Below are positions 56,347 to 64,000 of a stretch of 64,000 nt of DNA, one piece after another; the stretch's first letter is position 1; each line of letters starts with the position of its first letter. The DNA is taken from the NCBI RefSeq assembly GCF_004354985.1, contig NZ_SMSK01000001.1:1054001-1118000 (forward strand), given 5' to 3'. The notes under the pieces are model-generated. The model was not told the DNA's origin. It was given only the letters and a program-made list of their open reading frames with translations, and searched no databases. The stretch is from Segetibacter sp. 3557_3. GTDB lineage: Bacteria; Bacteroidota; Bacteroidia; Chitinophagales; Chitinophagaceae. The translations under genes and the position numbers were made by a program.

Positions 56347-57642
56347 TTATTTTAATTGTTTCCTGATCCAGTCAATGGACTCCTGGTTGGTTTCTTCAAA
56401 TCGCCAGTGTGCTGAAATCGGTGTAATAGCTATCGTCTTTGGTGCTTTAACCACATTCACCGCGGCAAACACCGAAGTGGGCGGCACCGTGTTGTCGTTA
56501 TAACCCCAACTGTAGAAGCCGGGCACACTGATGTGCCTGGCAAAGTTCACCACATCATAATAGGCGATGGTGCGCAGCTTTGCAGGTGTATTGTTAACGG
56601 CCTGGGCGCGTTGGTTAAGCATATGTGGCCAGCCTCCTGCACGGCCATGCAAATAACCGGTTATGTCACTCAGCGCCGGGTAAAATGCCACAAGGCAGGT
56701 AACCCGTTTGTCCAATGCAGCGGTAACAATTGAAAGCGCCCCTCCCTGGCTTCCGCCGCTGACAACTACGTTTTTGCCGTCGAATTCAGGAAGACCACAT
56801 AAAAAGTCGATGGAGCGAATGCAACCGAGGTAAACACTTTTGTAGTAATAGTTATCCTTATCGTCCAACTGGTCAAGCCAGTATTCGCCGAAAGCATTCG
56901 TTATGTTGCGGTAAGTTTCTGCGTCAACCAAGGGCGATATACCATGTATCTCGATGTTGAACGTTATAAAGCCCATTTCAGCAAGCGAAGTAGAAGCAGT
57001 GACAGGTTTGATACCTGCGCCGGGAGGTGAAAAAACAACGGGGTACTTCCCCGGCTTTTTTGGCTTACAGAGGTAACCGTAAATTCTTCTACCCACCCGG
57101 TCATTTTGGAGGTTCACAAGGTAAACATTGACCGTAGTGGTTGATTGTTCGGGGAGCAGGGTGACATCCGCATCCATTGGTATGTTTGCTGCGCGTGCTT
57201 TTGCACTGTCCCAATACTCAGCAAAGTCGGCCGGCAATGTGATTGTTGGCTGTATACGCTCCGGCTCAAAGGCAACTTTAACCTGGTCGGAGTAGGCACG
57301 GCCATTGATGTTGGTTCTTACTACCAATTGCCGGAACCCCGGCACCGCTTTTGTTCCAATGGCTATCTCTCCTGTTCCCTCCTTTAAGGTGATCGTTTGC
57401 TTTTTGTCGGGCGGTAGCATCTCCGGCCCGACTTCGTAACTGACTATCACGTTTTTAATGGGCACCCCAAATTTTAAAACACTAATTTTTGCTGTGGCGC
57501 TTTCATTTAACCTATAATTCCAGTCTGCCGAATTTGGTGTAATTACAAACTGAACGAGTCTAATCGGTGCGGGGCTGTTTTGGGCTTTAGCAAATACCTG
57601 GAAAGCAAAAAACAGCATTAGCAAGTTTATTAGTTTCATCAT
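56347..57642 (-). CDS. Acetyl-xylan esterase / cephalosporin-C deacetylase-like (CE7)
   Basis: A 431-residue secreted esterase. The start at 57642 gives a signal peptide (MMKLINLLMLFFAFQVFAKA); an upstream frame extension adds only 14 residues. An N-terminal Ig-like strand region (about 25-130) precedes an alpha/beta hydrolase domain of the acetyl-xylan esterase (AXE1, CE7) type. Motifs are RRIYGYLCKPKKPGKYPVVF, FSPPGAG, the nucleophile elbow VVSGGSQGGALS, and the likely acid/base in SWGYNDNTVPPTS and ISAHWRFEE. It removes acetyl groups from sugars or oligosaccharides. It is divergent from the GH28 gene (133 bp between), so the two may be controlled together. Confidence 0.85.
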   Translation of the reverse strand: MMKLINLLMLFFAFQVFAKAQNSPAPIRLVQFVITPNSADWNYRLNESATAKISVLKFGVPIKNVIVSYEVGPEMLPPDKKQTITLKEGTGEIAIGTKAVPGFRQLVVRTNINGRAYSDQVKVAFEPERIQPTITLPADFAEYWDSAKARAANIPMDADVTLLPEQSTTTVNVYLVNLQNDRVGRRIYGYLCKPKKPGKYPVVFSPPGAGIKPVTASTSLAEMGFITFNIEIHGISPLVDAETYRNITNAFGEYWLDQLDDKDNYYYKSVYLGCIRSIDFLCGLPEFDGKNVVVSGGSQGGALSIVTAALDKRVTCLVAFYPALSDITGYLHGRAGGWPHMLNQRAQAVNNTPAKLRTIAYYDVVNFARHISVPGFYSWGYNDNTVPPTSVFAAVNVVKAPKTIAITPISAHWRFEETNQESIDWIRKQLK

Positions 57643-57775
57643 GCTAAGTTGCGTAAAACCACTAATCTTCGTAAACATTGGCATCGTTTTATCACCCTTT
57701 TTCTATTGGCATTATTAAATAAGCAGATATTGTGGCATAAACCCGCTGACCATCCTGGTTTAAAAAAGAAGCTGT

Positions 57776-59194
57776 ATGAAAAACAAATTACAATTGGTTC
57801 TCCTTGCGCTGGCCGTGATTGCCGCCTTTGGCCATGGCTGCAAAACCAAATCCCTTTCCAAGCAGGTAGACGGAGCCGAAAGCTGGGCAGCATTACCAGG
57901 TATCCTCGCCCAAATTAAAGCCCCGGAATTTCCACGGAAAGATTTTCCGATCTCAGACTTCGGCGGCAGTGGCAACGGAACAACAGATAACACCCAGGCA
58001 TTCAGGGATGCCATTGCGGCTTGTAACAAAAGTGGCGGCGGGCGTGTGGTTGTTCCGGCAGGCAATTACCTGACAGGGCCCATACACCTGAAAAGCAATG
58101 TAAACCTTCACGTTGCAAAAGGTGCTACCGTAAAGTTTTCTACGAACCCCGACGATTACCTGCCACTGGTATTTAGCCGGTGGGAAGGTGTTGAGCTGAT
58201 GAATTACTCACCATTTATTTATGCATTTGAGCAAAAGAACATTGCTATTACCGGCGAAGGTGTATTTGACGGCCAGTCGAACGAGACCAACTGGTGGCCG
58301 TGGAAGGGTAACGTTAAAGATGGCTGGAAACCCGGAACACCAAACCAAACGGATAAAGACAAACGTGCGGCGCTTTTCCTGATGGCGGAGAAAAATGTAC
58401 CTGTCGCAGAAAGAAAGTTTGGGCCTGGCTTCTATTTACGTCCACAATTTGTACAGCCTTATCGTTGTGAAAATATACTTATTGAAGGTGTGACCTTTAT
58501 CAATTCGCCGATGTGGATACTAAACCCGGTGCTTTGTACTAATGTTACGATCCAAAAAGTTACTGTTGAAAGTCATGGACCCAATAATGATGGCTGTGAT
58601 CCGGAGTCGTGTAAAAACGTGTTGATCAAAGATTGTTTTTTCAACACCGGGGATGATTGCATTGCAATTAAGTCAGGCAGAAATGCAGATGGTCGCCGGC
58701 TTAATATACCCAGTGAAAACATCGTAATACAAGGTTGTACAATGGCAAACGGGCATGGCGGTGTGGTTATCGGCAGCGAAATATCAGGAGGAGTGAGAGA
58801 CGTGTTTGCAGAAAATTGTTCAATGAACAGTCCCTTGCTTGATCGGGCACTCCGGATTAAGACCAGCTCCGCCCGGGGTGGTGTTACAGAAAACATCTTT
58901 ATGCGCAACATACAGGTTGGGCAAGTGAAAGAAGAGGTGGTAATTGCGACGATGATGTATGAAGACGCCGGCAACTTTATGCCCGTAATCAGGAACATTG
59001 AGGTGCGCGATGTAACGGTGAAAAAAGGTGGAAAGACCGGCGTGGTGTTGGAGGCCTACAAGGAATCTCCGATTGAGAACTTCAGAATGATCAATGTAAT
59101 AATAGATAGTGTGAAAACACCTTACAAGTTTACCAATGTAGGCAAGGTGCAATTCAACAATGTAACCATAAATGGGAAGGCCGTTGACTTATAG
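57776..59194 (+). CDS. GH28 polygalacturonase-family lipoprotein
   Basis: A 472-residue glycoside hydrolase family 28 enzyme that cuts polygalacturonic or rhamnogalacturonan backbones. The lipoprotein-like signal (MKNKLQLVLLALAVIAAFGH, then GC) puts it at the outer or inner membrane. Motifs: NNDGCDPESC, GDDCIAIKSG with Asp293/Asp294, GHGGVVIGSE, and RALRIKTS, all four GH28 active-site blocks. Its N terminus (ISDFGGSGNGTTDNTQAFRD) is the normal pectate-lyase-like helix start. It is divergent from the CE7-type esterase, and a CE12-CE8 fusion at 11.8 kb could prepare the same substrate. Confidence 0.93.
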   Translation: MKNKLQLVLLALAVIAAFGHGCKTKSLSKQVDGAESWAALPGILAQIKAPEFPRKDFPISDFGGSGNGTTDNTQAFRDAIAACNKSGGGRVVVPAGNYLTGPIHLKSNVNLHVAKGATVKFSTNPDDYLPLVFSRWEGVELMNYSPFIYAFEQKNIAITGEGVFDGQSNETNWWPWKGNVKDGWKPGTPNQTDKDKRAALFLMAEKNVPVAERKFGPGFYLRPQFVQPYRCENILIEGVTFINSPMWILNPVLCTNVTIQKVTVESHGPNNDGCDPESCKNVLIKDCFFNTGDDCIAIKSGRNADGRRLNIPSENIVIQGCTMANGHGGVVIGSEISGGVRDVFAENCSMNSPLLDRALRIKTSSARGGVTENIFMRNIQVGQVKEEVVIATMMYEDAGNFMPVIRNIEVRDVTVKKGGKTGVVLEAYKESPIENFRMINVIIDSVKTPYKFTNVGKVQFNNVTINGKAVDL

Positions 59195-59357
59195 TGGTTT
59201 TGCAGCCGTTTATAAGCTTAGTGTTATTGGAGTTGAAATGATGGGTCGTTAACTTGCCCCTATGTCAGCTGATACCACAGCTTAGTACTTGCATTATTTT
59301 TAGCGTTGCAAATGGCGTTTGTAGAGCTGCTTTTAAAAGCTGAATAGCGCGTTGCAA

Positions 59358-59414
59358 GTACAAGTGAGTGACACAACGATGTTGCGCAAAGCCTCCATGC
59401 CGGTCACCAAAAAA
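59358..59414 (+). repeat. Dispersed intergenic repeat, copy h
   Basis: Starts GTACAAGTGAGTGACACAAC and ends ATGCCGGTCACCAAAAAA, abutting the stop of the permease at 59415. The first 19 bases are identical to copy d. Confidence 0.75.
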
Positions 59415-60671
59415 TTACCTGAACTGAATTGCCTTCACCGGTTGAATACTCCGGACAATTAATGTGGGAATGATAAGAGCAAAAAAACATACAACAGTTG
59501 TTCCCAGGCAGATAGCGACAACCTGCCACCATACAATTTGTACAGGGGCCTGCGATACATAGTATGCCGATTCATCGAGCCGGATAAAGCCGGTATACTG
59601 TTGAAGGAGGCAAAGCCCAACCCCGACAATAAGCCCCAGCCCGACGCCAAAGATTGTGATGAATGAAGCATGGTAAAGGAATATTTTCTGGATGAGCCAG
59701 TTGCGACCGCCGACTGCTTTTAAAATACCAACCATACGGGTTCGCTCGAGCACGAGGATAAGGAGGCAAGTAACCAGGTTGATGATTGCAACCAGCGACA
59801 TTACTACGAAAATGACGTTTCGGTTAACGTCCTGTATGTTTAACCAATCAAAAATGTTGGGGTAGATTTCTCTTACGGAGCGACTGATCCATTCGGCGGG
59901 TAAGAGATCATACATCACGGTGTTCACCGTATCCATTTTGTGGTAATCGTTGATGAATATCTCGTATCCGCCAATCTGCGACGTTTTCCAGTTGTTTAAT
60001 CGTTGAACGAGGCGCAAGTCGCCAATAACAAAAAGTTTGTCGTACTCTTCGATACCAGTACGATAAATGCCGGTAACCCGTAAGCGCCTGAAATTGCTTT
60101 TCCCTGCCGCAGCGTCGATGAAATGAATGTTTACGGTATCGTTTATTTTAACCTGCAATTGCTCGGCAACGGGTTGCGACAAAACAATTTCGCGGCTGTA
60201 CAATTCATCCGTGTACTGCAACCACCTACCCTGCTTTAGGAAAGCTTGCAGGTGACTAAAATTATAATCTTGTTCTACACCTTTAAACAATACCCCTTCG
60301 ATGTTGCTGCCTTTTTGCAGTACGGCACTTTTGGTTGCAAACGATTGTATGGTGCCGACATCGGGTATCTGATGGAGAATTGAAAGCACATCGGCATTTT
60401 TTTCAAGCGGAGTTTCTTCGGCCACAAGTGATTTACTTGGTTCGAATTGCTGCACCCTGATGTGCCCCCAAAAACTAAATACCTTTTCGCTAACGGTTTT
60501 TTGGAATCCATTAACAAACGCAAGTGTGATGATCATGGCTGCAACACTGACTACCGTTGCAGCAGTTGCCAGGCGTATGATAAACCTTGAAAATGATTGA
60601 GATGCGTTAAAGGCGATGCGTTTAGCAATAGCAACTGCAATATCCAATCGGCATGGTTTTAGTTTTACCAA
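59415..60671 (-). CDS. LolC/LolE-type ABC permease (FtsX family)
   Basis: A 418-residue membrane protein of the FtsX/MacB permease family, lipoprotein-release (LolC/E) type. One N-terminal helix (VVSVAAMIITLAFVNGFQKT) is followed by a large periplasmic domain (about 60-260) and three C-terminal helices (VIFVVMSLVAIINLVTCLLI, FITIFGVGLGLIVGVGLC, VAICLGTTVVCFFALIIPTL). The final VRSIQPVKAIQF is a typical FtsX end. The start codon is TTG, because no ATG occurs before the first helix; GGAGG stands 12 bp upstream. No LolD-like ATPase is nearby. Confidence 0.85.
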   Translation of the reverse strand: MVKLKPCRLDIAVAIAKRIAFNASQSFSRFIIRLATAATVVSVAAMIITLAFVNGFQKTVSEKVFSFWGHIRVQQFEPSKSLVAEETPLEKNADVLSILHQIPDVGTIQSFATKSAVLQKGSNIEGVLFKGVEQDYNFSHLQAFLKQGRWLQYTDELYSREIVLSQPVAEQLQVKINDTVNIHFIDAAAGKSNFRRLRVTGIYRTGIEEYDKLFVIGDLRLVQRLNNWKTSQIGGYEIFINDYHKMDTVNTVMYDLLPAEWISRSVREIYPNIFDWLNIQDVNRNVIFVVMSLVAIINLVTCLLILVLERTRMVGILKAVGGRNWLIQKIFLYHASFITIFGVGLGLIVGVGLCLLQQYTGFIRLDESAYYVSQAPVQIVWWQVVAICLGTTVVCFFALIIPTLIVRSIQPVKAIQFR

Positions 60672-60751
60672 AACTACACTTACACCTCCAATACAACAAA
60701 AGCATTTAGCATTGCAATGATTGTTGTAGGTTTAAATTTCAATAAACAAGG

Positions 60752-62038
60752 ATGAGCCGAATCTTTAGCTTCCTGCTGGCTTTCATGACCTATTTTGCTG
60801 TGCAAGCACAGGTAGATCCCGATGTAGTTTATATGCCTTCGATAAAAGGCGTAAAGCTTTTTCAACTGAATAACCAAACCAGTTATGCCATCACCAATGT
60901 AAATTCAGCTGAAACACTGGAGCTGCATTTCGACGACCTGGATGCAAGGGTAAAAAGTTACTTTTATACATTTGAATTGTGCAATTCAGACTGGCGCCCT
61001 GCAAACCTCAGCACATTTGACTACCTGAAAGGATTCTCGCAGGTAAGGATGAACCAATACCGGGTTTCGTCAATTGCGTTTACGCGATACATACATTACC
61101 AGGCCAATATACCTGACCGCAATTCCATACCGACCAAAAGCGGCAACTACCTGTTAAAAGTATTCCTCGATGGCGACGTAAACAAGCTTGCATTTACCCG
61201 CAGAATACTTGTTGTGGACCAGAAAGCTGATATAGCTGCGCAGATACTACAACCTTTCAACAGCCAGCTTTTCAGAACCCACCAGAAAGTACAATTCTCC
61301 GTAAGCAAAGCCCAGCTAAATTCCCTTAATCCGAACCAGGATATTAAAGTGGTGATTCTTCAAAATAACCGGTGGGATAACGCTGTACTAAATCTCCGGC
61401 CCACGTTTATACGGCAGAATATGCTTGAATTTAATGCTGAAAACGATGCTGTTTTTCCAGCGGGAAAAGAGTTTCGCTGGGCGGATATGAGAAGTTTCAG
61501 GTTAAAGGGCGAGCGCATTGCAAAGCTGGTTACGAACGACCGGTCGCTTGATATTTTCCTGCAGCCTGATCCTGAACGAAGCCAACAACGATACGTAAAC
61601 TTCAGGGATTATAATGGTTACTATATTGTTGAAAATACCGATACCGGCAATCCGTGGTGGCAGGGCGATTATGCCAGCGTTCACTTTACATTTGTTCCAA
61701 ACGATCATACGCCTTACCCGGACAAAAACGTTTATTTAGTTGGGGAATTGAACAGCTTCAATACAAACGATACATCGGCAATGAAATACAATGCCGAGCT
61801 CGGGTATTATGAGAAAACCGTGATGTTAAAGCAAGGCTTTTATAGTTATACCTATGTAACCCGGGATATCAGAAACAAAAATTCGGTTGCCCTTGCGGAG
61901 CAAACCGATGGCAACTTCAACGAGACAGAAAATGATTATACGATCCTGGTGTATTATCGTCCGCTTGCAGGCAGACATGATGAGCTTATTGGGATTACAA
62001 CAGTAAACTCGCTGAATAGCCGGAGAATAGGGTTTTAA
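60752..62038 (+). CDS. Type IX secretion system plug protein (DUF5103 family)
   Basis: A 428-residue secreted protein with signal peptide (MSRIFSFLLAFMTYFAVQAQ). The whole sequence fits the DUF5103 family, renamed T9SS plug domain after it was found blocking one opening of the SprA translocon. Typical pieces are VVYMPSIKGVKLFQLNNQTS, YFYTFELCNSDWRPANLSTF and DYLKGFSQVRMNQYRVSSIA. There is a carbohydrate-binding-like second part (FTFVPNDHTPYPDKNVYLVG). This fits the three T9SS-sorted proteins in the window. It is divergent from the LolC/E-type permease with 80 bp between. Confidence 0.85.
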   Translation: MSRIFSFLLAFMTYFAVQAQVDPDVVYMPSIKGVKLFQLNNQTSYAITNVNSAETLELHFDDLDARVKSYFYTFELCNSDWRPANLSTFDYLKGFSQVRMNQYRVSSIAFTRYIHYQANIPDRNSIPTKSGNYLLKVFLDGDVNKLAFTRRILVVDQKADIAAQILQPFNSQLFRTHQKVQFSVSKAQLNSLNPNQDIKVVILQNNRWDNAVLNLRPTFIRQNMLEFNAENDAVFPAGKEFRWADMRSFRLKGERIAKLVTNDRSLDIFLQPDPERSQQRYVNFRDYNGYYIVENTDTGNPWWQGDYASVHFTFVPNDHTPYPDKNVYLVGELNSFNTNDTSAMKYNAELGYYEKTVMLKQGFYSYTYVTRDIRNKNSVALAEQTDGNFNETENDYTILVYYRPLAGRHDELIGITTVNSLNSRRIGF

Positions 62039-62115
62039 CATTATTGCTGTTAAACAAGGATCGTGGTTTGCATTATTGGTAGAATACCTTTGTTAATATA
62101 AACAGGTTGATGTAA

Positions 62116-62520
62116 GTGAAAATTCTACTCTCCATTATTGGCGTTTTTTTAGCTGGTTCAGGCTGGTCTCAAAAGATCGACAGCATTTACTTTAATCTTT
62201 ATACCGATAGCCTTAAGAAAGGAGTTCACAACTACATCAATGTAGATGGCAAGCTTTCCACCGGAAGTTTTCTCCCATTAATGTCGGATGAGGTTAGCTT
62301 TAGCAGTTCTGCAGGCAAGTGGGACGGCAATTCAATCATCATCGACTCCTCCTACAAATTTGACTCTGTTGTAATCAGTGTTGCATTAAAGAGTAATCCA
62401 CAGGTGACAAAATCAGTCACCATCTATATCAAACGGAAAGAGACCGTTGAAGCACTTAGAACAGAACAGGAAATACTTGATGATCTTAAACGTGGTAAAA
62501 AGAAGAATTTAGCGACCTGA
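62116..62520 (+). CDS. Small secreted protein of unknown function
   Basis: A 134-residue protein starting with GTG at 62116; no ATG lies in frame near the signal peptide MKILLSIIGVFLAGSGWSQ. The mature part has a strand-rich Ig-like pattern (NYINVDGKLSTGSFLPL, DEVSFSSSAGKWDGNSIIID, SVTIYIKRKET) and a charged C-terminal helix (EQEILDDLKRGKKKN). It begins 77 bp after the T9SS plug gene on the same strand and may share its transcript. Family is not recognised. Confidence 0.65.
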   Translation: MKILLSIIGVFLAGSGWSQKIDSIYFNLYTDSLKKGVHNYINVDGKLSTGSFLPLMSDEVSFSSSAGKWDGNSIIIDSSYKFDSVVISVALKSNPQVTKSVTIYIKRKETVEALRTEQEILDDLKRGKKKNLAT

Positions 62521-62726
62521 TATAGGTCCCTTCAATAACCGATTCTTACTACAAGTTTTCCTGGTATAAAGTCATCCTGGTTCCTGCAATCTTTTTTTTA
62601 ATCAATGATAAAATGGGAATGCATCCGCGCGTAGTTATATCGCGCGAAACTAACTTGTAAGTAGGAAGATGAGTTTGAAGCTAAGGTGTACCATCGGATA
62701 CCCGATGAGGTAGGGGCAAAAAAAAT

Positions 62727-62820
62727 GGCAAGTTACTTACATCGCACCGCTACAACCATCTACCCTTGCTGCATTCCTGCCCTGGGGGGTTCAATAGGAG
62801 CTGGTCGTATAAGACTTGCC
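62727..62820 (-). ncRNA. ffs: Small signal recognition particle RNA (4.5S-type)
   Basis: On the minus strand the apical loop CCAGGGCAGGAATGCAGCAA followed by GGG matches the conserved SRP RNA domain IV (AGG-C-GGAA and AGCA internal loops). It is preceded by TGAACCCC, as in other Bacteroidetes SRP RNAs. The ends pair: GGCAAGT (62814-62820) with ACTTGCC (62727-62733), and GACCA pairs with TGGTT inside. It is about 94 nt, followed by a run of eight T. It binds Ffh for co-translational membrane targeting. The exact 3' end may be a few bases later. Confidence 0.88.
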
Positions 62821-62824
62821 GCTG

Positions 62825-62857
62825 CGAAAATAGTGGAATAGGATCAAACAAAACAAA
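62825..62857 (-). promoter_or_regulatory. Promoter of the SRP RNA gene
   Basis: On the minus strand TTTG (62854-62857), 21 bp, then TATTTTCG (62825-62832, one mismatch to TAnnTTTG), ending 4 bases before the predicted RNA 5' end at 62820. Spacing fits the Bacteroidetes -33/-7 promoter. Confidence 0.65.
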
Positions 62858-63128
62858 GAAGTTGATTTTTATTTTATTTGTTTTTTTGAGTTTGTTTCAC
62901 ACAAGTAATATACTAGTCATGTAGGACTTTGTTGTACCCGCCAAGAGCAACCCCTGGGAACATCGTTGCCCGCTGGGAGCTTTGAAACCCGAAAGCAATT
63001 TCGCAACCGAATTGATGATAACCACCGGAATGTAATCAATAACACGTACCCAGGCAAGGATCAACCATTGCATGTAATCAAGCAAGCCCCCGTTAGAAAA
63101 CCCGTTGGTGCACCACCATTGGTGAAAT

Positions 63129-63152
63129 AAAAAAGCCGCTTGTCAGGCGGCT
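63129..63152 (-). terminator. Rho-independent terminator of dapA
   Basis: On the minus strand hairpin AGCCGC / GCGGCT with loop CTGACAA, followed by TTTTTTATTT. It starts 7 bp after the dapA stop. Confidence 0.8.
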
Positions 63153-63158
63153 CCTAAT

Positions 63159-64000
63159 TTAGAATGTAGCGAGGTATCGTTTTACTTTATCGTGGATGTG
63201 TTCACTTAATGGAACCACCGGTAACCTGAAATGGTTTTGTATAAGTCCAAATTCGGTAAGGAATGCTTTGATGCCAGCCGGGTTATTTTCTGCGAACATG
63301 AGGTCGAAGCCTTCGAGCATTTTGTTGTGCAGGGTGCGGGATGACTTGTATTCATCTTTTAGTGAGCAGCGAACAAGCTCACTAAAGTCTTTTGGAAAAA
63401 CGTTTGCCGCAACACTGATCACACCGTCCATACCGAGCGCAATCAACGACAGGGCAAGATGATCATCTCCACTCGTGACCATGAATTCACGCGGGCGATC
63501 CCTGAGGATGTGCATACACTGTATCATGTTGCCACTCGCTTCTTTTATTCCGCTGATGTTCCCTACCTCATTTGCTAGGCGGAGTGTTGTTTCAGCAGCG
63601 ATGTTACTTCCTGTGCGGCCTGGTACATTGTATAGTATAATCGGTTTCGATGTTGCGGAAGCAAGGGCTTTATAATGCTGGAAAATGCCTTCCTGTGAGG
63701 GTTTATTGTAATATGGGCTTGCACTTAGTATAGCCGTTGCCTTGTCAAGCGGGTAAGTCTCCAAATCATTCAACAGTTCGCGGGTGTTGTTTCCACCTAA
63801 ACCAACAACCACAGGCAACCTTCCGCCAACTTTATCGTAAGTGAAGTTGATGATGTCTAACTTCTCCTGTTTATATAGGGTTGGCGTTTCGCCGGTAGTA
63901 CCCATGGTGACAACGTATTCAACACCACCACGTATAACGTACTCAATCAAATTGCCCAGCGCATCAAAATCAACCTGCTGGTTGCTCGTGAAAGGTGTAA
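63159..64000 (-). CDS. dapA: 4-hydroxy-tetrahydrodipicolinate synthase (5' end beyond window)
   Basis: The last 279 codons of dapA; the reading frame runs on to the window edge (TPFTSNQQVDFDALGNLIEY), so only about a dozen N-terminal residues are missing. The enzyme condenses pyruvate and aspartate semialdehyde in lysine and diaminopimelate synthesis. Motifs: MGTTGETPTL (the Thr pair), ILYNVPGRTGSNI (active-site Tyr) and ISGIKEASGN (Schiff-base Lys). It is cytoplasmic. A terminator follows its stop. Confidence 0.93.
   Translation of the reverse strand, partial: TPFTSNQQVDFDALGNLIEYVIRGGVEYVVTMGTTGETPTLYKQEKLDIINFTYDKVGGRLPVVVGLGGNNTRELLNDLETYPLDKATAILSASPYYNKPSQEGIFQHYKALASATSKPIILYNVPGRTGSNIAAETTLRLANEVGNISGIKEASGNMIQCMHILRDRPREFMVTSGDDHLALSLIALGMDGVISVAANVFPKDFSELVRCSLKDEYKSSRTLHNKMLEGFDLMFAENNPAGIKAFLTEFGLIQNHFRLPVVPLSEHIHDKVKRYLATF

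Larger units (their letters stand above)
62521..63158. other. Interval holding the SRP RNA gene and dapA terminator
   Basis: About 640 bp without a protein gene. It contains the SRP RNA gene (62727-62820), its promoter and the dapA terminator. Confidence 0.7.

Noticed and set aside
60680-60877. 65-codon minus-strand open frame before the T9SS plug gene
   Set aside because: It covers the promoter region and the plug gene signal peptide in antisense; no support.
1-64000. Polysaccharide utilisation locus
   Set aside because: Pectin and acetyl-ester enzymes are present but scattered, with no SusC/SusD pair or dedicated regulator next to them.

Overview
The window reads as one contig from a member of the Bacteroidetes, most likely a chitinophagaceae-like bacterium. 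The signs are: two proteins ending in type A T9SS sorting domains and one ending in a gliding-motility (CHU_C, type B) domain; a T9SS plug protein; a PID-CTERM-like small protein; LytS/LytTR regulatory pairs with reg_prop propellers; AT-rich leaders with few Shine-Dalgarno sites; and TTTG/TAnnTTTG-type promoters. No rRNA, tRNA, CRISPR array or clear transposase was found. One structural RNA, the small SRP RNA, lies at 62727-62820 on the minus strand.

Layout. 1-7 kb: the tail of an unknown gene, an SGNH hydrolase plus esterase operon, and a large PKD-repeat surface protein. 7-11 kb: a divergent OHCU-decarboxylase-like gene and two L,D-transpeptidases of different families. 11-19 kb: a single-domain response regulator, a rhamnogalacturonan acetylesterase/pectin methylesterase fusion, a LytS/LytTR pair, and a reg_prop kinase that lacks the usual phospho-acceptor histidine. 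19-22 kb: periplasmic trehalase and a PfkB sugar kinase. 22-36 kb: mostly envelope and housekeeping genes (HU-CCDC81-type membrane protein, beta-barrel plus TPR operon, thioesterase, PBP4-type peptidase, CinA, 2-oxoacid dehydrogenase E2, DUF2490). 35.7-47.2 kb: a 2240-residue surface protein with six near-identical 603-bp tandem units, a PID-CTERM-like small protein right behind it, an AT-hook protein, an ECF sigma factor, and a second T9SS protein sharing the giant protein's N-terminal domain. 47.7-52 kb: a propeller/GAF/LytS kinase and its LytTR regulator. 52.7-53.6 kb: a dense array of the GCGAGCGCAGCGAAGCAATC repeat, followed by an AT-rich lipoprotein gene. 54.8-64 kb: a ModF-like ABC protein, acetyl-xylan esterase and GH28 pectinase, a LolC/E-type permease, the T9SS plug protein, SRP RNA and dapA (cut by the window end).

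Several genes fit a plant-polysaccharide lifestyle: CE12-CE8 fusion, GH28, CE7-type esterase and trehalase. There is no SusC/SusD pair, so this is not a canonical PUL. The regulators next to these genes suggest sensing of sugars or envelope state, but that link is inference.

The least explained signal is an intergenic repeat of about 60 bp. It has a 5' block near GTACAAGTGAGTGACACAA and a 3' block near TGCCGGTCACCAAAAAA. I found about nine copies in both orientations, all outside genes.
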